A program made the position numbers and the translations under genes. This document shows, in pieces, positions 1-8,850 of a DNA stretch of 64,000 nt. The stretch is from NCBI GenBank assembly GCA_025462725.1, contig JAOAPE010000011.1, forward strand, positions 1-64,000, given 5' to 3'. This DNA comes from Terriglobales bacterium (GTDB taxonomy: Bacteria > Acidobacteriota > Terriglobia > Terriglobales > Acidobacteriaceae). Position 1 is the stretch's first letter, and each line of letters starts with the position of its first letter. The notes under the pieces were generated by a model. The model saw only the letters and a list, made by a program, of their open reading frames with translations. It made no database searches and was not told the origin of the DNA.

Positions 1-238
1 TTCCGGGTATCCGCTTTCGTTCCACTTGCAAGAACTCCCTCAGCCCGTTCACAGCCTGCACTACGCTCTTATGCACCATAGCGTCACCAGCTGTGATCTT
101 GATGTAATTGCGTGCGCTTCGCACAAAGGCGTTGAACTCGGCCACAGGGTATTTGCGCTTGTCGGAAAGTGCCAAGTCGAACGCTATCCGTAGATCGGCA
201 ACCTGCTTAGCGAGCCGATCCTTCTCCGATTCCGCCAT
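1..238 (-). CDS. Hypothetical protein, partial (C-terminus off the left edge)
   Basis: The minus strand is open from an ATG at 236-238 to the window edge (79 codons, no stop). The visible part starts MAESEKDRLAKQVADL and is charged and mostly helical, with a likely short coiled coil at residues 2-20. No family is recognised. It is the last gene of a minus-strand set that includes the reductase and hydrolase to its right. The 5' end is inside the window; the rest cannot be judged. Confidence 0.5.
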   Translation of the reverse strand, partial: MAESEKDRLAKQVADLRIAFDLALSDKRKYPVAEFNAFVRSARNYIKITAGDAMVHKSVVQAVNGLREFLQVERKRIPG

Positions 239-537
239 GACCATTCCAGCTTGATCTATAGCGACCACACAATTCAAATGGATTATAGACGGAAACGGGA
301 TTTCCCGGTCCCAATCGGCTGCCAGCAAGCACATTGGCGATTCCTTACCAACTGAGGCGGGCATTCGTGTCGGTGAACAACTCATGGACGTCGAGTGTCC
401 GGTTTGGCCCTTTCTCGTCAACTTCCCGGCTTGAGGAAACCGAAAGCCTCGCCGACTCTCGACCACTAATGTTTGTGGAGCGCATCCTCATCGCGCCTTG
501 CTCCGACGAAATGAAGCCCTTGCCGGAAGCCCTCTTT
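239..537. other. Gap without a convincing gene
   Basis: Short open frames exist on both strands here, but none has a ribosome binding site or a recognisable family. They overlap the end of the reductase gene and look like noise. It most likely holds the promoter of the leftmost minus-strand gene. Confidence 0.4.
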
Positions 538-1185
538 CTACGCTTTCTCGAACACAAGATGGGTCGCATATTCCGAAGTCTTGCGTTCGGTTAAGGAAAA
601 TCCCAGCGCATGAAGGTCCAGACCATCGAACAGCGACTCTCCCTGACCAAGAAGAACGGGTGCCGACACGATGTGGAGCGAGTCGATCAAGCCGGCTCTT
701 AGATACTGCCGCACTGTGGCCACGCCGCCTCCGATCTTGACGTCTTTGCTGCCTGCAGCCTTCTTCGCGAGGATCAGTGCCTCCTCGAATCCGCCCCTCA
801 CAAAGTGGAAGGTGGTTCCACCTTCCATCACCAGAGGTTCACGGTCGTAATGCGTGAGAACGAAGGTAGGTGCATGGTACGGCGGATCGTCACCCCACCA
901 GCCCTTCCATGAGTCGTCTGGCCATGGGCCGCGCACCGGACCGACCATGTTGCGGCCGAGGATGAAGGCACCGAAGTTCTCCATCGACCGCTGAGCAAAC
1001 ATATCGTCTACATCCCCTGTGGTTCCCCCCTCCTTCCCGACCATGGAGCAAAAGGTCTTAGTATGAAAGAACCACTGAAACATCTCTGGTCCCCGCTTCC
1101 CCAGCGGATCTTCCAGGCTCTGTTCGATCCCAGCGCCGAAACCGTCCAACGAAACACCAAATCCCGCTACCCGAACCTTTGACAT
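538..1185 (-). CDS. Dihydrofolate reductase/RibD C-terminal family protein
   Basis: A 215-residue cytosolic protein of the RibD C-terminal/DHFR-like fold, a family of NAD(P)H-dependent reductases whose substrate usually cannot be told from sequence. Seen here are the N-terminal strand and loop (RVAGFGVSLDGF), a central FILGRNMVGP segment and a C-terminal GGGVATVRQYL stretch that matches the nucleotide-binding GG.. loop of the family. The ATG at 1183-1185 was chosen over a GTG 18 bases upstream because a purine-rich GGGAGAGG lies just before it. It follows the metallo-hydrolase gene on the same strand after about 275 bases, so co-transcription is possible but not shown. Confidence 0.8.
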   Translation of the reverse strand: MSKVRVAGFGVSLDGFGAGIEQSLEDPLGKRGPEMFQWFFHTKTFCSMVGKEGGTTGDVDDMFAQRSMENFGAFILGRNMVGPVRGPWPDDSWKGWWGDDPPYHAPTFVLTHYDREPLVMEGGTTFHFVRGGFEEALILAKKAAGSKDVKIGGGVATVRQYLRAGLIDSLHIVSAPVLLGQGESLFDGLDLHALGFSLTERKTSEYATHLVFEKA

Positions 1186-1459
1186 CCCAATCCTCTCCCT
1201 CACTATAGGTTATGCTGACTATTTGTAGCTTTGGCCGAAGCCGCGACAGCTTCAGCCAACCTCGACGGGCCCAAAATCCGCTCGCCGCCCAAAGATCCAG
1301 CGATGATCTTCATAACTCGGGGCACCCGGCCCCACGCTTAGCGGAAATGCGGATGGCGCCGCTCTAAGGTCAAAGCCGCGCCACCAATCATCTTCGCAGC
1401 CAAGAATCTCCTCAACACCAGCTCCAGAGCCGTGACCTACAACACACGCTGGGCCCGAA

Positions 1460-2464
1460 TTAAAGTGCCGAATCAATCATCCGCACAAAGAGGTCGCTGC
1501 TGAGCAATCCGTGACTCCACACAGGATCCAAATCAGCCAAAGGTTTGCTCGCCACTATTTCTTCGCTCGATTTGCCGAGGGCCTTCAGTGTTTGCACGCG
1601 ATGACGCACCGCAACCAGCATATCCCGAAACTTGATAAGGTCGGCTTTGTTGCCCAGCGGGCCATGTCCCGGAACGATCTTGGTGTTGTTGTCGGCCAAG
1701 GGCAGAACTTTGTCGGCGGCGACAATCATCCCGTCGATCTTTCCGCCGGTGCTGGCGTCGATTACCGGGTAAGAACCGTTAAAAAAAGTGTCGCCCATGT
1801 GAATCACGTTGGCTCTTTGGAAGTGAATGTAGATATCCGTGTCGGTATGCGCAGGCTGGAAATATTGCAGCATCACGACTTCACCGTTGGCCTGCAGTAT
1901 TTGGCTGGTACTGAATGTCTGCTGCGGCAAGGCATCCGCAGGCGATGCTGGAATATGCAAACCCAAAACCAGACTGTCGTGTGGCTCTGCCATGCGTGCT
2001 TTGGTGTTTTCATGGGCCAGCACTGTGGCGCCAGCGGCGTGCAGATTGGCGTTATTGTCCGTGTGGTCGAAGTGCCAGTGTGTGTCGATGACGGTCGTCA
2101 GCGGCGCATTGCCCAGCCCATCGAGCGTTTTTTTCAACTTCGGCCAGGCCGGCAGGAGAAACGTATCCACCAATATCTTGCCATCGGGCCCGTTCAACAC
2201 CACAACGTTTCCTCCGGGCCCGGAAAGCAACGTGAGATTTTTCGCCAACACTTGCGCCTCGATCGGAGCAGCACCCATCTGCGCCCGCATGGCCGCGAGA
2301 GGATCGGTTGGAGCAGTTGCCGCCTGTTGCCGAAGGCTAGGAAGGCCGGCGCTCAGAAGAGTTGAAGGGAAAAGTTTCACCAGCAACGCGCTTCCCGCAA
2401 ACCCGGCGCAATTTCGCAACATTTCGCGCCGTGTGCTTTGCTTCTCCAAAAACTTTGGGCTCAT
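1460..2464 (-). CDS. Tat-exported MBL-fold metallo-hydrolase
   Basis: A 334-residue metallo-beta-lactamase-fold hydrolase. The N-terminus has a twin-arginine signal (STRREMLRN followed by a hydrophobic stretch, residues ~11-35), so the enzyme is expected to leave the cytosol folded with its metals. The metal site is visible as THWHFDHTDN near residue 137 (the HxHxDH signature), with a later histidine in PGHGPLGN. The family covers lactamases, glyoxalase II-like enzymes and quorum-quenching lactonases; the substrate here is unknown. It is divergent from the AraC-type regulator at 2699, which makes that regulator a candidate controller (inference). Confidence 0.85.
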   Translation of the reverse strand: MSPKFLEKQSTRREMLRNCAGFAGSALLVKLFPSTLLSAGLPSLRQQAATAPTDPLAAMRAQMGAAPIEAQVLAKNLTLLSGPGGNVVVLNGPDGKILVDTFLLPAWPKLKKTLDGLGNAPLTTVIDTHWHFDHTDNNANLHAAGATVLAHENTKARMAEPHDSLVLGLHIPASPADALPQQTFSTSQILQANGEVVMLQYFQPAHTDTDIYIHFQRANVIHMGDTFFNGSYPVIDASTGGKIDGMIVAADKVLPLADNNTKIVPGHGPLGNKADLIKFRDMLVAVRHRVQTLKALGKSSEEIVASKPLADLDPVWSHGLLSSDLFVRMIDSAL

Positions 2465-2698
2465 CTTTGTCCGGCTTTCAAGTGTGGATTACGCGCTTTG
2501 AGATCTAACGAAAACTCGAATGGAAGAATGCCACAGCGACTGCGTCCGCATGGTGGATGTTCATTGCGTGAATCACTTTTCTCGCGTGCTTTGTTTCAGA
2601 ACTTCGATTCCTATCAGAGAAATAGTGTTGTGTTTCGTTCTTCTACCCAGTACTTTACCTATGTCCCGGTTGTTTCGCTAGCGGTAAAATGGCAATAA

Positions 2699-3523
2699 AT
2701 GTCGGAAAAGGGTCAATCTCGTAAATCCATGTTCTCAGGCGCGAAGAATATGGAAGAACTGCGCCGTCTGTATGAGAGCGATACGCCAGTATTGGCGTAT
2801 GAGTTCAAGAGACGGGCAGTTGAGGATTGGACGCCCGTGCACAGTCACCTGCGCGGGCAACTCGTCGCACTGACCCAGGGAATGCTAATCGTGGAGGTAG
2901 GAAGCGAACGATTGATGCACACCTCCCAGCGTTGCGCATGGATTCCCCCAAATTGTAAGCACGCGGGGCGTTCTGTTGGAAGCGCTGCTGGCTCGATGCT
3001 TGATTTGTCTCCAGAACTGTGTCGAGGACTACCCAAGACGCCCTGCATCTTTAACTCATCGGAGCTACTGTTCGCCATAGTTCATCGGATGCTCCGTTGG
3101 GACCTCCGCCAGCCGCTCAGCGCTGCGCAGAAGCACTTGATCGCTACGCTTCGTGATGAGATTCGAAAGCCTGACCAGGAGCCCTTGCGTTTGAAAATGC
3201 CAAAAGAAGAAAGACTGGCCAAGGTCGCAGATGCTCTGCTGGATGACCTTGGGGATGATCGCACGCTGGACGCTTGGGCGAATGTCGCCGGAATGGCCCG
3301 CCGTACTTTCATGCGCGCGTTTTCCGCAGAGGTAGATATGTCATTTGGTCGTTGGCGACAGCAGGCGCGGTTGTTTGCTGCCCTTGAAATGCTGGCACAA
3401 AAGAAATCTGTCACGGAAGTCGGGTGCGCAGTCGGTTACAGCAGTGTAAGTGCCTTCATTGAAATGTTTCGGACTACGCTGGGAGCCACACCACAGAGAT
3501 TCTTTCGAGACAGGCGTTCGTAG
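2699..3523 (+). CDS. AraC family transcriptional regulator
   Basis: A 274-residue cytosolic DNA-binding protein. Residues ~30-110 form a cupin-like sensor domain (HSHLRGQLVAL, IPPNCKHAG), and the C-terminal ~100 residues hold the two AraC helix-turn-helix motifs (MARRTFMRAFSAEV and VGCAVGYSSVSAFIEMFR). Length and order fit one-domain cupin AraC regulators. The effector is unknown. The gene is divergent from the Tat-exported hydrolase with a 234-base shared promoter region, the usual arrangement for a local regulator. Confidence 0.85.
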   Translation: MSEKGQSRKSMFSGAKNMEELRRLYESDTPVLAYEFKRRAVEDWTPVHSHLRGQLVALTQGMLIVEVGSERLMHTSQRCAWIPPNCKHAGRSVGSAAGSMLDLSPELCRGLPKTPCIFNSSELLFAIVHRMLRWDLRQPLSAAQKHLIATLRDEIRKPDQEPLRLKMPKEERLAKVADALLDDLGDDRTLDAWANVAGMARRTFMRAFSAEVDMSFGRWRQQARLFAALEMLAQKKSVTEVGCAVGYSSVSAFIEMFRTTLGATPQRFFRDRRS

Positions 3524-3631
3524 CCATGCGGCAGTGACCTTGACCTTGGGGTCCGTTATTGGTGAATGACGAGGCAAGAGCCAGCGGTTCACTCATTTCC
3601 ACTGTAAGCGACACTACAGTTCGCATCTATC

Positions 3632-3748
3632 CGCGGCTGCATTCCCAGTCGTGTCCAGAATAGTCCAATGTTGCATATGGGGATAGTGACACCGCTTCAC
3701 ATGCGCCTGCCGAGCGCCGATATCCTCGGTCGCATTCCCAGTTGTGGC
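3632..3748. repeat. Two imperfect ~25-bp direct repeats
   Basis: The segments 3632-3656 and 3724-3748 share a core reading GCATTCCCAGTYGTG with CGG just before it and CC just after it, about 92 bases apart. They lie in the gene-free stretch between the AraC gene and the tRNA-Pro repeat. Meaning unknown; they could be remnants of a mobile-element end. Confidence 0.4.
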
Positions 3749-3900
3749 CCGAGTAATCGAGTGAGGCAATGGAATCGATCGAGATGCCCATCAATTAGAC
3801 GTTGCATTTCAACAACACACTTCTGAGATTGATCCTAAGGACACTGTTTCTTGGGATGAAGTATGAACTGCCATTGATGAAGCGCGGTGGCGGTGGCGCC

Positions 3901-4047
<147 letters not shown>

Positions 4048-4101
4048 TCTTGATTTTTGGCTCTTTGGAATATCAGGTTTAAGGGCTTTCTGTATGTAGG
4101 C

Positions 4102-4233
4102 GTGAGAGTTACGCCGTCCGTCTGGCACGTCACGCACAAAGCTGGCACCGTTGTATGGGTGGCGGCACGAGAACATGCATTGGAGAATTTGGATGACGCG
4201 GCGATCGAAGCAATCGAAGTTGAATTGAAGTGA
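4102..4233 (+). other. Possible protein-coding remnant after the tRNA-Pro fragment
   Basis: A GTG-started frame of 43 codons reading RVTPSVWHVTHKAG at its start and ending AIEAIEVELK. It has a protein-like composition but no clear ribosome binding site and no recognised family. It sits just inside the repeat-bounded region and may be the tail of a broken gene. The stretch 4234-4677 holds nothing else I can support. Confidence 0.2.
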
Positions 4234-4677
4234 ATCGTGAACGACCCATAGCCTCTGTCACAGCGCCAGTGTTAGGACTACCCAAGAATCTTTCTCCGTC
4301 TACTTACATGCGAACTCCCCAAATATCTTCCGCCAATGAACTAACAGAACTGCAAACCCGCGAAAACTTCAGCGCAGCCTCTTAAAGATACAAAAACGGA
4401 GATGATAATGCGGCAGCTACTGTCATCCAGACGGGAGCTAGGGGATCTCATGCTAGATTACCCAAGAAGAACGATATTCAGGTTGTTCCCATTCCAACTG
4501 TTGCTTAGTTACCTCAGCGCTCACATTCTTCTTCAGCTAAAGTTCAGTCTTGAAACATACAATACCTGCAAAGCCATTGTTAGAGTCTTGAGCAGGAGTC
4601 AAAGCACCTTTCTAGACTGGTTTGTAAGGTAAATTAGGGCAGAGGATACGACTGGCTAAAATCCGGTATCTCTGGGG

Positions 4678-5478
4678 GTGGCTGTGGGCGGCGGCGATAG
4701 ACTGAGAGCACTAAGAGAAAGTCTTGGACTGACACTACGCGACGTGGAATTGGCGAGTGTGAAGATTGCTGAGCGGAGGAGCGATAACGAGTTCCTCCTT
4801 GCTATCAGCCGACTGTCTGATTTCGAGACAAAGGGCATCGTTCCCACTATTCATAAGCTCTACTCTTTAGCGGCAATATACAGAGTTGATTTTCTTGAGC
4901 TGCTCTCCATTTACAAAGTTGAGTTTTCTGAGATTGACAGAGACACTTCTGTTAGTGTCTCCCCGCGAAAGACGCACACTCTCGCTTCTCTCGATCAGTT
5001 GCCTTCTGTTCGTGTGCCCGTACAACTCGATCCGAGCTTTGACATTAGGAAGACAACAAACATAGGGAGAATGATCGCAAAGTGGGGAGTCGTGCCTTTC
5101 GCTTTTCTGGATCAATTCGCGGATCACAAATATACTTACGGCTACATTGGGGCAGATGACTTCACAATGTATCCGTTAGTCATGCCAGGGTCCTTTGTTC
5201 AGATTGATGAATCGAAGGACAAGGTTGCGGAGGGCATGTGGCGGTCCGAGTACGAACGCCCCATGTATTTCATTGAAACCAGAGAAGGCTTTACTTGTTG
5301 TTGGTGCACAATCCGCGGAACTGTGATCACGCTGCAGTCACATCCCTTGTCACCTGTTCCGGTCAGGACGGCGAAATATCCGCAGGAAGCCGAAGTGTTA
5401 GGGCAAGTGGTGGGAATTGCTATGCATTTTGACTGGCGCGCCGACTCTTCGCAGCCTCTAAAAGGCCATCTAGAGTAA
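4678..5478 (+). CDS. XRE-type HTH regulator with S24/LexA-like C-terminal region
   Basis: A 266-residue protein starting at a GTG. Residues ~7-70 resemble an XRE helix-turn-helix (RLRALRESLGLTLRDVELAS, then a helix ending in LYSLAAIYRVDF), with an unusual insertion between the second and third helices. Residues ~150-250 resemble the S24/CI-type C-terminal fold (YPLVMPGSFVQID, then a beta-rich stretch), but the Ser-Lys self-cleavage dyad is not clear, so it may be a non-cleaving repressor. Its position just inside the repeat at 4047 fits a regulator of an integrated element, though no phage structural genes are near. Its 3' end overlaps the convergent gene by 59 bases. Confidence 0.65.
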   Translation: MAVGGGDRLRALRESLGLTLRDVELASVKIAERRSDNEFLLAISRLSDFETKGIVPTIHKLYSLAAIYRVDFLELLSIYKVEFSEIDRDTSVSVSPRKTHTLASLDQLPSVRVPVQLDPSFDIRKTTNIGRMIAKWGVVPFAFLDQFADHKYTYGYIGADDFTMYPLVMPGSFVQIDESKDKVAEGMWRSEYERPMYFIETREGFTCCWCTIRGTVITLQSHPLSPVPVRTAKYPQEAEVLGQVVGIAMHFDWRADSSQPLKGHLE

Positions 5479-5830
5479 ATCGAAGATGTAAGTCATCTGT
5501 CTGGACACCCCGTTTAAGCTTCGTAGCGCCATCGCGTAGAGTTCCTAGGAATTCCTCCTTTGAACGACCTTCCGTGTCTGCACATAGAACGTCAATTTCA
5601 TTCCACAGATCTTGCGCGGGTGTCTTCAAAACGTCTCTAAGTATCGAGCAATATGCTTGCCGCAATGCTGAGCGGGCACTGTTCGTTCCATAAAGCCGCT
5701 CCAATCCCCAGTGAACAAACTCGCCGCTATCCTCGCATATATTCAACATGAAACTAAGCTTCTCCATTGTGTGAGGAATTGACGACAGGGTATTAACTAC
5801 GAAGTCTTCTTCTGCCGACGTAAATCTCAT
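5420..5830 (-). CDS. Hypothetical helical protein, convergent with the XRE regulator
   Basis: A 136-residue, probably all-helical cytosolic protein with no recognised family. It starts MRFTSAEEDFVVNTL and has an even spread of hydrophobic and charged residues typical of a real helical bundle. It converges on the XRE-like regulator with a 59-base tail-to-tail overlap, so antisense transcript interaction between the two is possible. Reading the overlap as coding for both proteins is uncertain. Confidence 0.5.
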   Translation of the reverse strand: MRFTSAEEDFVVNTLSSIPHTMEKLSFMLNICEDSGEFVHWGLERLYGTNSARSALRQAYCSILRDVLKTPAQDLWNEIDVLCADTEGRSKEEFLGTLRDGATKLKRGVQTDDLHLRFTLDGLLEAAKSRRASQNA

Positions 5831-5935
5831 ATTTGTTCCACCTTCGGAATCCTGAACATAACTCTAGATCACAACGTGTTCAAGCCCCAATTTGGGAAAC
5901 TCCTAGCGGCAAGTATCTCACTCAAGGAGTGCACC

Positions 5936-6070
5936 ATGAAAAAAGTAATCCGTTTTGTTCTGTGTTTGTCATTGTTGGCATTAGCTACCTCGACCGTGAA
6001 CGCCACCCAGACTAGCTCTTCAAAGGATGGGTCAGAAATCCCGCCAATGTGCTTCCCATGCGGGCGGTGA
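5936..6070 (+). CDS. Small secreted peptide precursor with a CFPC tail
   Basis: A 44-residue protein: a clear signal peptide (MKKVIRFVLCLSLLALATS, likely cleaved near VNA) and a mature part of about 20 residues ending PPMCFPCGR with two cysteines in a CxxC spacing. The start is supported by AAGGAG at 5924-5929, six bases before the ATG; the longer upstream frame has no such site. A membrane protein gene follows 60 bases later. A role as a secreted signal, a redox-active peptide or a lipid-anchored peptide is speculation. Confidence 0.6.
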   Translation: MKKVIRFVLCLSLLALATSTVNATQTSSSKDGSEIPPMCFPCGR

Positions 6071-6129
6071 AGTAATTATGTTGTTGAGGGCTGCTCGCTT
6101 AGGAGTTATGCTCACAAACCGAGCAGCCC

Positions 6130-6882
6130 ATGCAATCGATGTCCACAATATCCTTCGTGCTTTGGATCGCCTCGCCGATTCTGCAAAGCACCATGGTCAT
6201 AATCATTTCCAAAAATGGCGTTTGGAAAGAAATTCCAGTTTTCTTTGCATATACCGGATTTCACGTGTTCCGATCCGTTCTTCTGTTCTGGATCCGGAGC
6301 TCCGGCAGCCCGCAAACTTACGGACAGTCGTACTGGGCCGCTGAAGTGATTAGTGTCATTCTAGGGTTCGCTGTCATTTATGAAATCTTCAACCAAGTCT
6401 TGAAGCGCTATGAGGGAATTCGCCAACTCGGATTGATGCTGCTTCGCTGGTCGGGTTTTGTTTTAACGCTTGTCGCCATCATTTCTACTTCTACTTCCAC
6501 TTCTGGCGATTTTGCTGTTGCGATGGGGACCATTCTTTCTCTTGAGCGCAGTATTCGGTTCATTCAGTGCGGACTAGTCATATTCCTGTTTCTCTTTGCT
6601 TCTACTCTCGCATTGTCCTGGCGACATTATGCTTTTGGAGTTGCTGTTGGGTTTGGGTTATTTGCCGGTGTCGAACTGATACTTGTAGCCATTCGTGCGC
6701 AAGTTGGACCGAACGCTGATTCTGCCTACGTTTTGATTAAGCCAGTGACCTACGTTTGTGCTTGCCTTGTGTGGACAGGGTACTTGCTAGCCCCGGTACC
6801 AGCACCTAAAACCCTGACGGGCCCATCTACCAAAGATTTGGAAAAGTGGAACCAGACAGTGTTGGAGTTAATGCACCAATGA
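6130..6882 (+). CDS. Hypothetical multi-pass membrane protein (about 7 TM)
   Basis: A 250-residue inner-membrane protein with roughly seven hydrophobic segments (for example ISFVLWIASPILQSTMVII, AAEVISVILGFAVIYEIF, LVIFLFLFASTLAL and YVCACLVWTGYLLAPV) and a short cytosolic C-terminal tail. I do not recognise a named family. The stop overlaps the next gene's start as ATGA, so the two are translationally coupled. A later ATG (M4) is also possible as start. The small secreted peptide gene lies directly upstream. Confidence 0.7.
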   Translation: MQSMSTISFVLWIASPILQSTMVIIISKNGVWKEIPVFFAYTGFHVFRSVLLFWIRSSGSPQTYGQSYWAAEVISVILGFAVIYEIFNQVLKRYEGIRQLGLMLLRWSGFVLTLVAIISTSTSTSGDFAVAMGTILSLERSIRFIQCGLVIFLFLFASTLALSWRHYAFGVAVGFGLFAGVELILVAIRAQVGPNADSAYVLIKPVTYVCACLVWTGYLLAPVPAPKTLTGPSTKDLEKWNQTVLELMHQ

Positions 6883-7418
6883 CAACTCTCTTGATTTTCA
6901 TACTCACGGGACTGCTTTGTTCCGCCATCTCAGCCTACTTCGTAAAAGGTCAGGTATTTCCAGGCACCACTATCTCGTGCCTGCACGAGTGCACAACCCA
7001 TATAGATTTGGACGCATTTCAAAATCTCATTAATCCAGAGAACCAGCGGTTTTATGAATCCAAATTGTCTGGTGAGCAGTTAAAACGGTGGAGAAGAGAG
7101 CGCGATCGAATTGTAATGGCTTACCTCAAAGTAATTGCTTCGAATGCCGCCCGAGTTTTGTACGTGGCGCAACAGCTCCGAGAAGATCCAATCGAGAGTA
7201 CCCGAGTCGCCGCTGAGAAGGTAACAGCCTCGGCGCTTAGGCTGCGAATGAACTCGTTAGTTGCAATGGCCCGAATTCACTTGAGTCTGATATTTCCACT
7301 CCAAAGTTATGATTCCGTCTGCTGCGCGGTTGATTATCCTTCGTTTGTCTCCTCGGTGATGTGGTTGGTAATGCAACAAGATCCCAGGCAGACTACCTCA
7401 GTGCTCTCGGCACTTTAG
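6879..7418 (+). CDS. Hypothetical protein with one N-terminal membrane anchor
   Basis: A 179-residue protein with an N-terminal hydrophobic segment (TTLLIFILTGLLCSAISAYF) followed by a soluble, mostly helical part rich in Arg and Glu (KRWRRERDRIVMAYLKVI). The start was set at the ATG that overlaps the upstream stop (ATGA at 6879-6882); a longer frame upstream lacks support. Translational coupling suggests it works with the multi-pass membrane protein before it. No family is recognised. Confidence 0.65.
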   Translation: MTTLLIFILTGLLCSAISAYFVKGQVFPGTTISCLHECTTHIDLDAFQNLINPENQRFYESKLSGEQLKRWRRERDRIVMAYLKVIASNAARVLYVAQQLREDPIESTRVAAEKVTASALRLRMNSLVAMARIHLSLIFPLQSYDSVCCAVDYPSFVSSVMWLVMQQDPRQTTSVLSAL

Positions 7419-7444
7419 GCTAGTTCCTATCTCCCGGTTTTAAG

Positions 7445-7466
7445 CTTGTTCCGATTCTTGAACAAG
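7445..7466. promoter_or_regulatory. Perfect 7-bp dyad upstream of the HTH-GAF-PAS gene
   Basis: CTTGTTC at 7445-7451 and GAACAAG at 7460-7466 form a perfect inverted repeat with an 8-base spacer, about 75 bases before the GTG start at 7542. No T-run follows, so an operator is more likely than a terminator. The binding protein is unknown. Confidence 0.4.
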
Positions 7467-7541
7467 GTTCCTATGCCAAAAACGTCCTTCTGAATAAAGT
7501 TAACCTTTAGAGGTCACCGATCACGATCTAGGAACTTCGCC

Positions 7542-8660
7542 GTGATAGATGCGGGGCAAAAGATTAGCTTGAAACGGCTGTTCACATCTTGGAAAGATGT
7601 CGCCAATTATCTGGGCAAGACCACACGCACAGTGCAGCGTTGGGAAAAACATCTGGGTCTCCCTATCCACCGCCCGCCCGATCAGCCGGGCGTCATTCTT
7701 GCAAACTCCGATGAAATCGACGAATGGATTCGGGGCTGTAGATTGCTGCCAATTGCAACGCACTCAGTCAAACCCGGTACTTTGCCACGTCCTTCTGGAG
7801 GCTCGTTGCCGCGGGCTCACGCTCTGGTTATCGAAAGTATTGCGCGACAAGACACCAGTTCTGAAACTCTTGAGCTTTTAGTTCGCGCGATAGAACTAGA
7901 GCTGCAATGCAAATTCGCTTCGATCCTGCTTCTCGACAAGGGGAAACAGCGACTGATCCACGCTGCTGGGCCAAACGTTCCCAAGCCTTACAAACAAGCT
8001 GTTGACGGTCTGAAGATCGGACTGCATCAAGGTTCTTGTGGAACTGCTGCCTTCCTTGGCGAAACAGTGGTTGCGGAGAACGTGTTTGAAGATGAAGGTT
8101 GGACGAATTTCTGCGCACTCGCTCGCAAGCATGACTTCGCAGCGTGTTGGTCGACTCCGATATTAACGATTACTAAAGAGGTCATCGGTACATTCGCCAT
8201 CTACTACAGTAAACCTCATTTGCCGGATGCGAGCGAAGTACATGCTATGAGGCTAGCCTGCGATTTAGCAGCTATCGTCATGCAGTCGCAATTCCAAAAT
8301 TACATGAACAATGCTAATCATCGTTCAGGATTTATGGCGGTGGCCGAGGATTGGACCCTTACAGCTGTGAACGACGAGGCTACTCGTCTTCTAGAGCGTT
8401 CGAGGGGGAGTCTGCTTGGAAAAAACCTTTGGGACATTTTCCCAAAGGCATTGGGGTCGCTTTCCCATTCTGAGTATGAGCGAGCGCTTCGCGAGAACGT
8501 CACAGTGTTTTTTGAGACCTTCTCAGAGTCACTCGCTGAAACTTTTCTGGTCACCGCCCACCCTTACAAGGGGGGATTGTCTATTTTTTTCCGGGCTAAG
8601 GATCGGCTACACCATATGGCGAAAGCAACAGCGGATTCCTTCAACCCGATCTCGATGTGA
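7542..8660 (+). CDS. HTH-GAF-PAS sensory protein
   Basis: A 372-residue cytosolic sensor, GTG start. Residues ~12-65 form an excisionase/MerR-like helix-turn-helix (WKDVANYLGKTTRTVQRWEKHLGLP, ending DEIDEWI). Residues ~80-250 look like a GAF domain (ASILLLDKGK, GSCGTAAFLGETVVAENVFED), and residues ~260-355 a PAS domain (AVNDEATRLLERSRGSLLGKNLWDIFP). There is no kinase or output enzyme, so it probably senses a small molecule or redox state and acts through DNA binding or through the response-regulator proteins encoded just downstream. It is the first gene of the signalling block. Confidence 0.75.
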   Translation: MIDAGQKISLKRLFTSWKDVANYLGKTTRTVQRWEKHLGLPIHRPPDQPGVILANSDEIDEWIRGCRLLPIATHSVKPGTLPRPSGGSLPRAHALVIESIARQDTSSETLELLVRAIELELQCKFASILLLDKGKQRLIHAAGPNVPKPYKQAVDGLKIGLHQGSCGTAAFLGETVVAENVFEDEGWTNFCALARKHDFAACWSTPILTITKEVIGTFAIYYSKPHLPDASEVHAMRLACDLAAIVMQSQFQNYMNNANHRSGFMAVAEDWTLTAVNDEATRLLERSRGSLLGKNLWDIFPKALGSLSHSEYERALRENVTVFFETFSESLAETFLVTAHPYKGGLSIFFRAKDRLHHMAKATADSFNPISM

Positions 8661-8822
8661 GTTGCGAAAAACAGAGCTCAAGCCAAATCTGGTACGACTT
8701 TCCAATTTCGTAAATCACTTTAGAAAAAGATTCCGGTTTCTGGAAAATTGAAATCACGTTGTGCTGTCGCAATATGTCGTCCCAAATGTTGGATAAAACT
8801 GCGTCTAATGAAGGGTTGGGCC

Positions 8823-8842
8823 GCTCTCTCCCCCCGGAGAGC
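8823..8842 (+). promoter_or_regulatory. Hairpin overlapping the HD-GYP gene's Shine-Dalgarno
   Basis: GCTCTC (8823-8828) pairs with GAGAGC (8837-8842) around a C-rich 8-base loop. The right arm contains the likely Shine-Dalgarno GGAGAG (8836-8841) of the GTG at 8851, so folding could hide it and limit translation. Seen in sequence; the effect is inference. Confidence 0.35.
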
Positions 8843-8850
8843 TGTAAGGC

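Noticed and set aside
1252-1476. 74-codon minus-strand frame between the reductase and the metallo-hydrolase
   Set aside because: No ribosome binding site and no family; overlaps the hydrolase end. Possibly a decayed gene, but not supportable.
4402-4632. 76-codon frame before the XRE-like regulator
   Set aside because: Composition is not protein-like beyond a hydrophobic patch, the ribosome binding site is poor and no family is recognised.
5893-5908. TGGGAAACTCCTAGCG as a sigma-54 site before the small secreted peptide
   Set aside because: Spacing is correct but only the core GG and GC match well; too weak to list as a feature.
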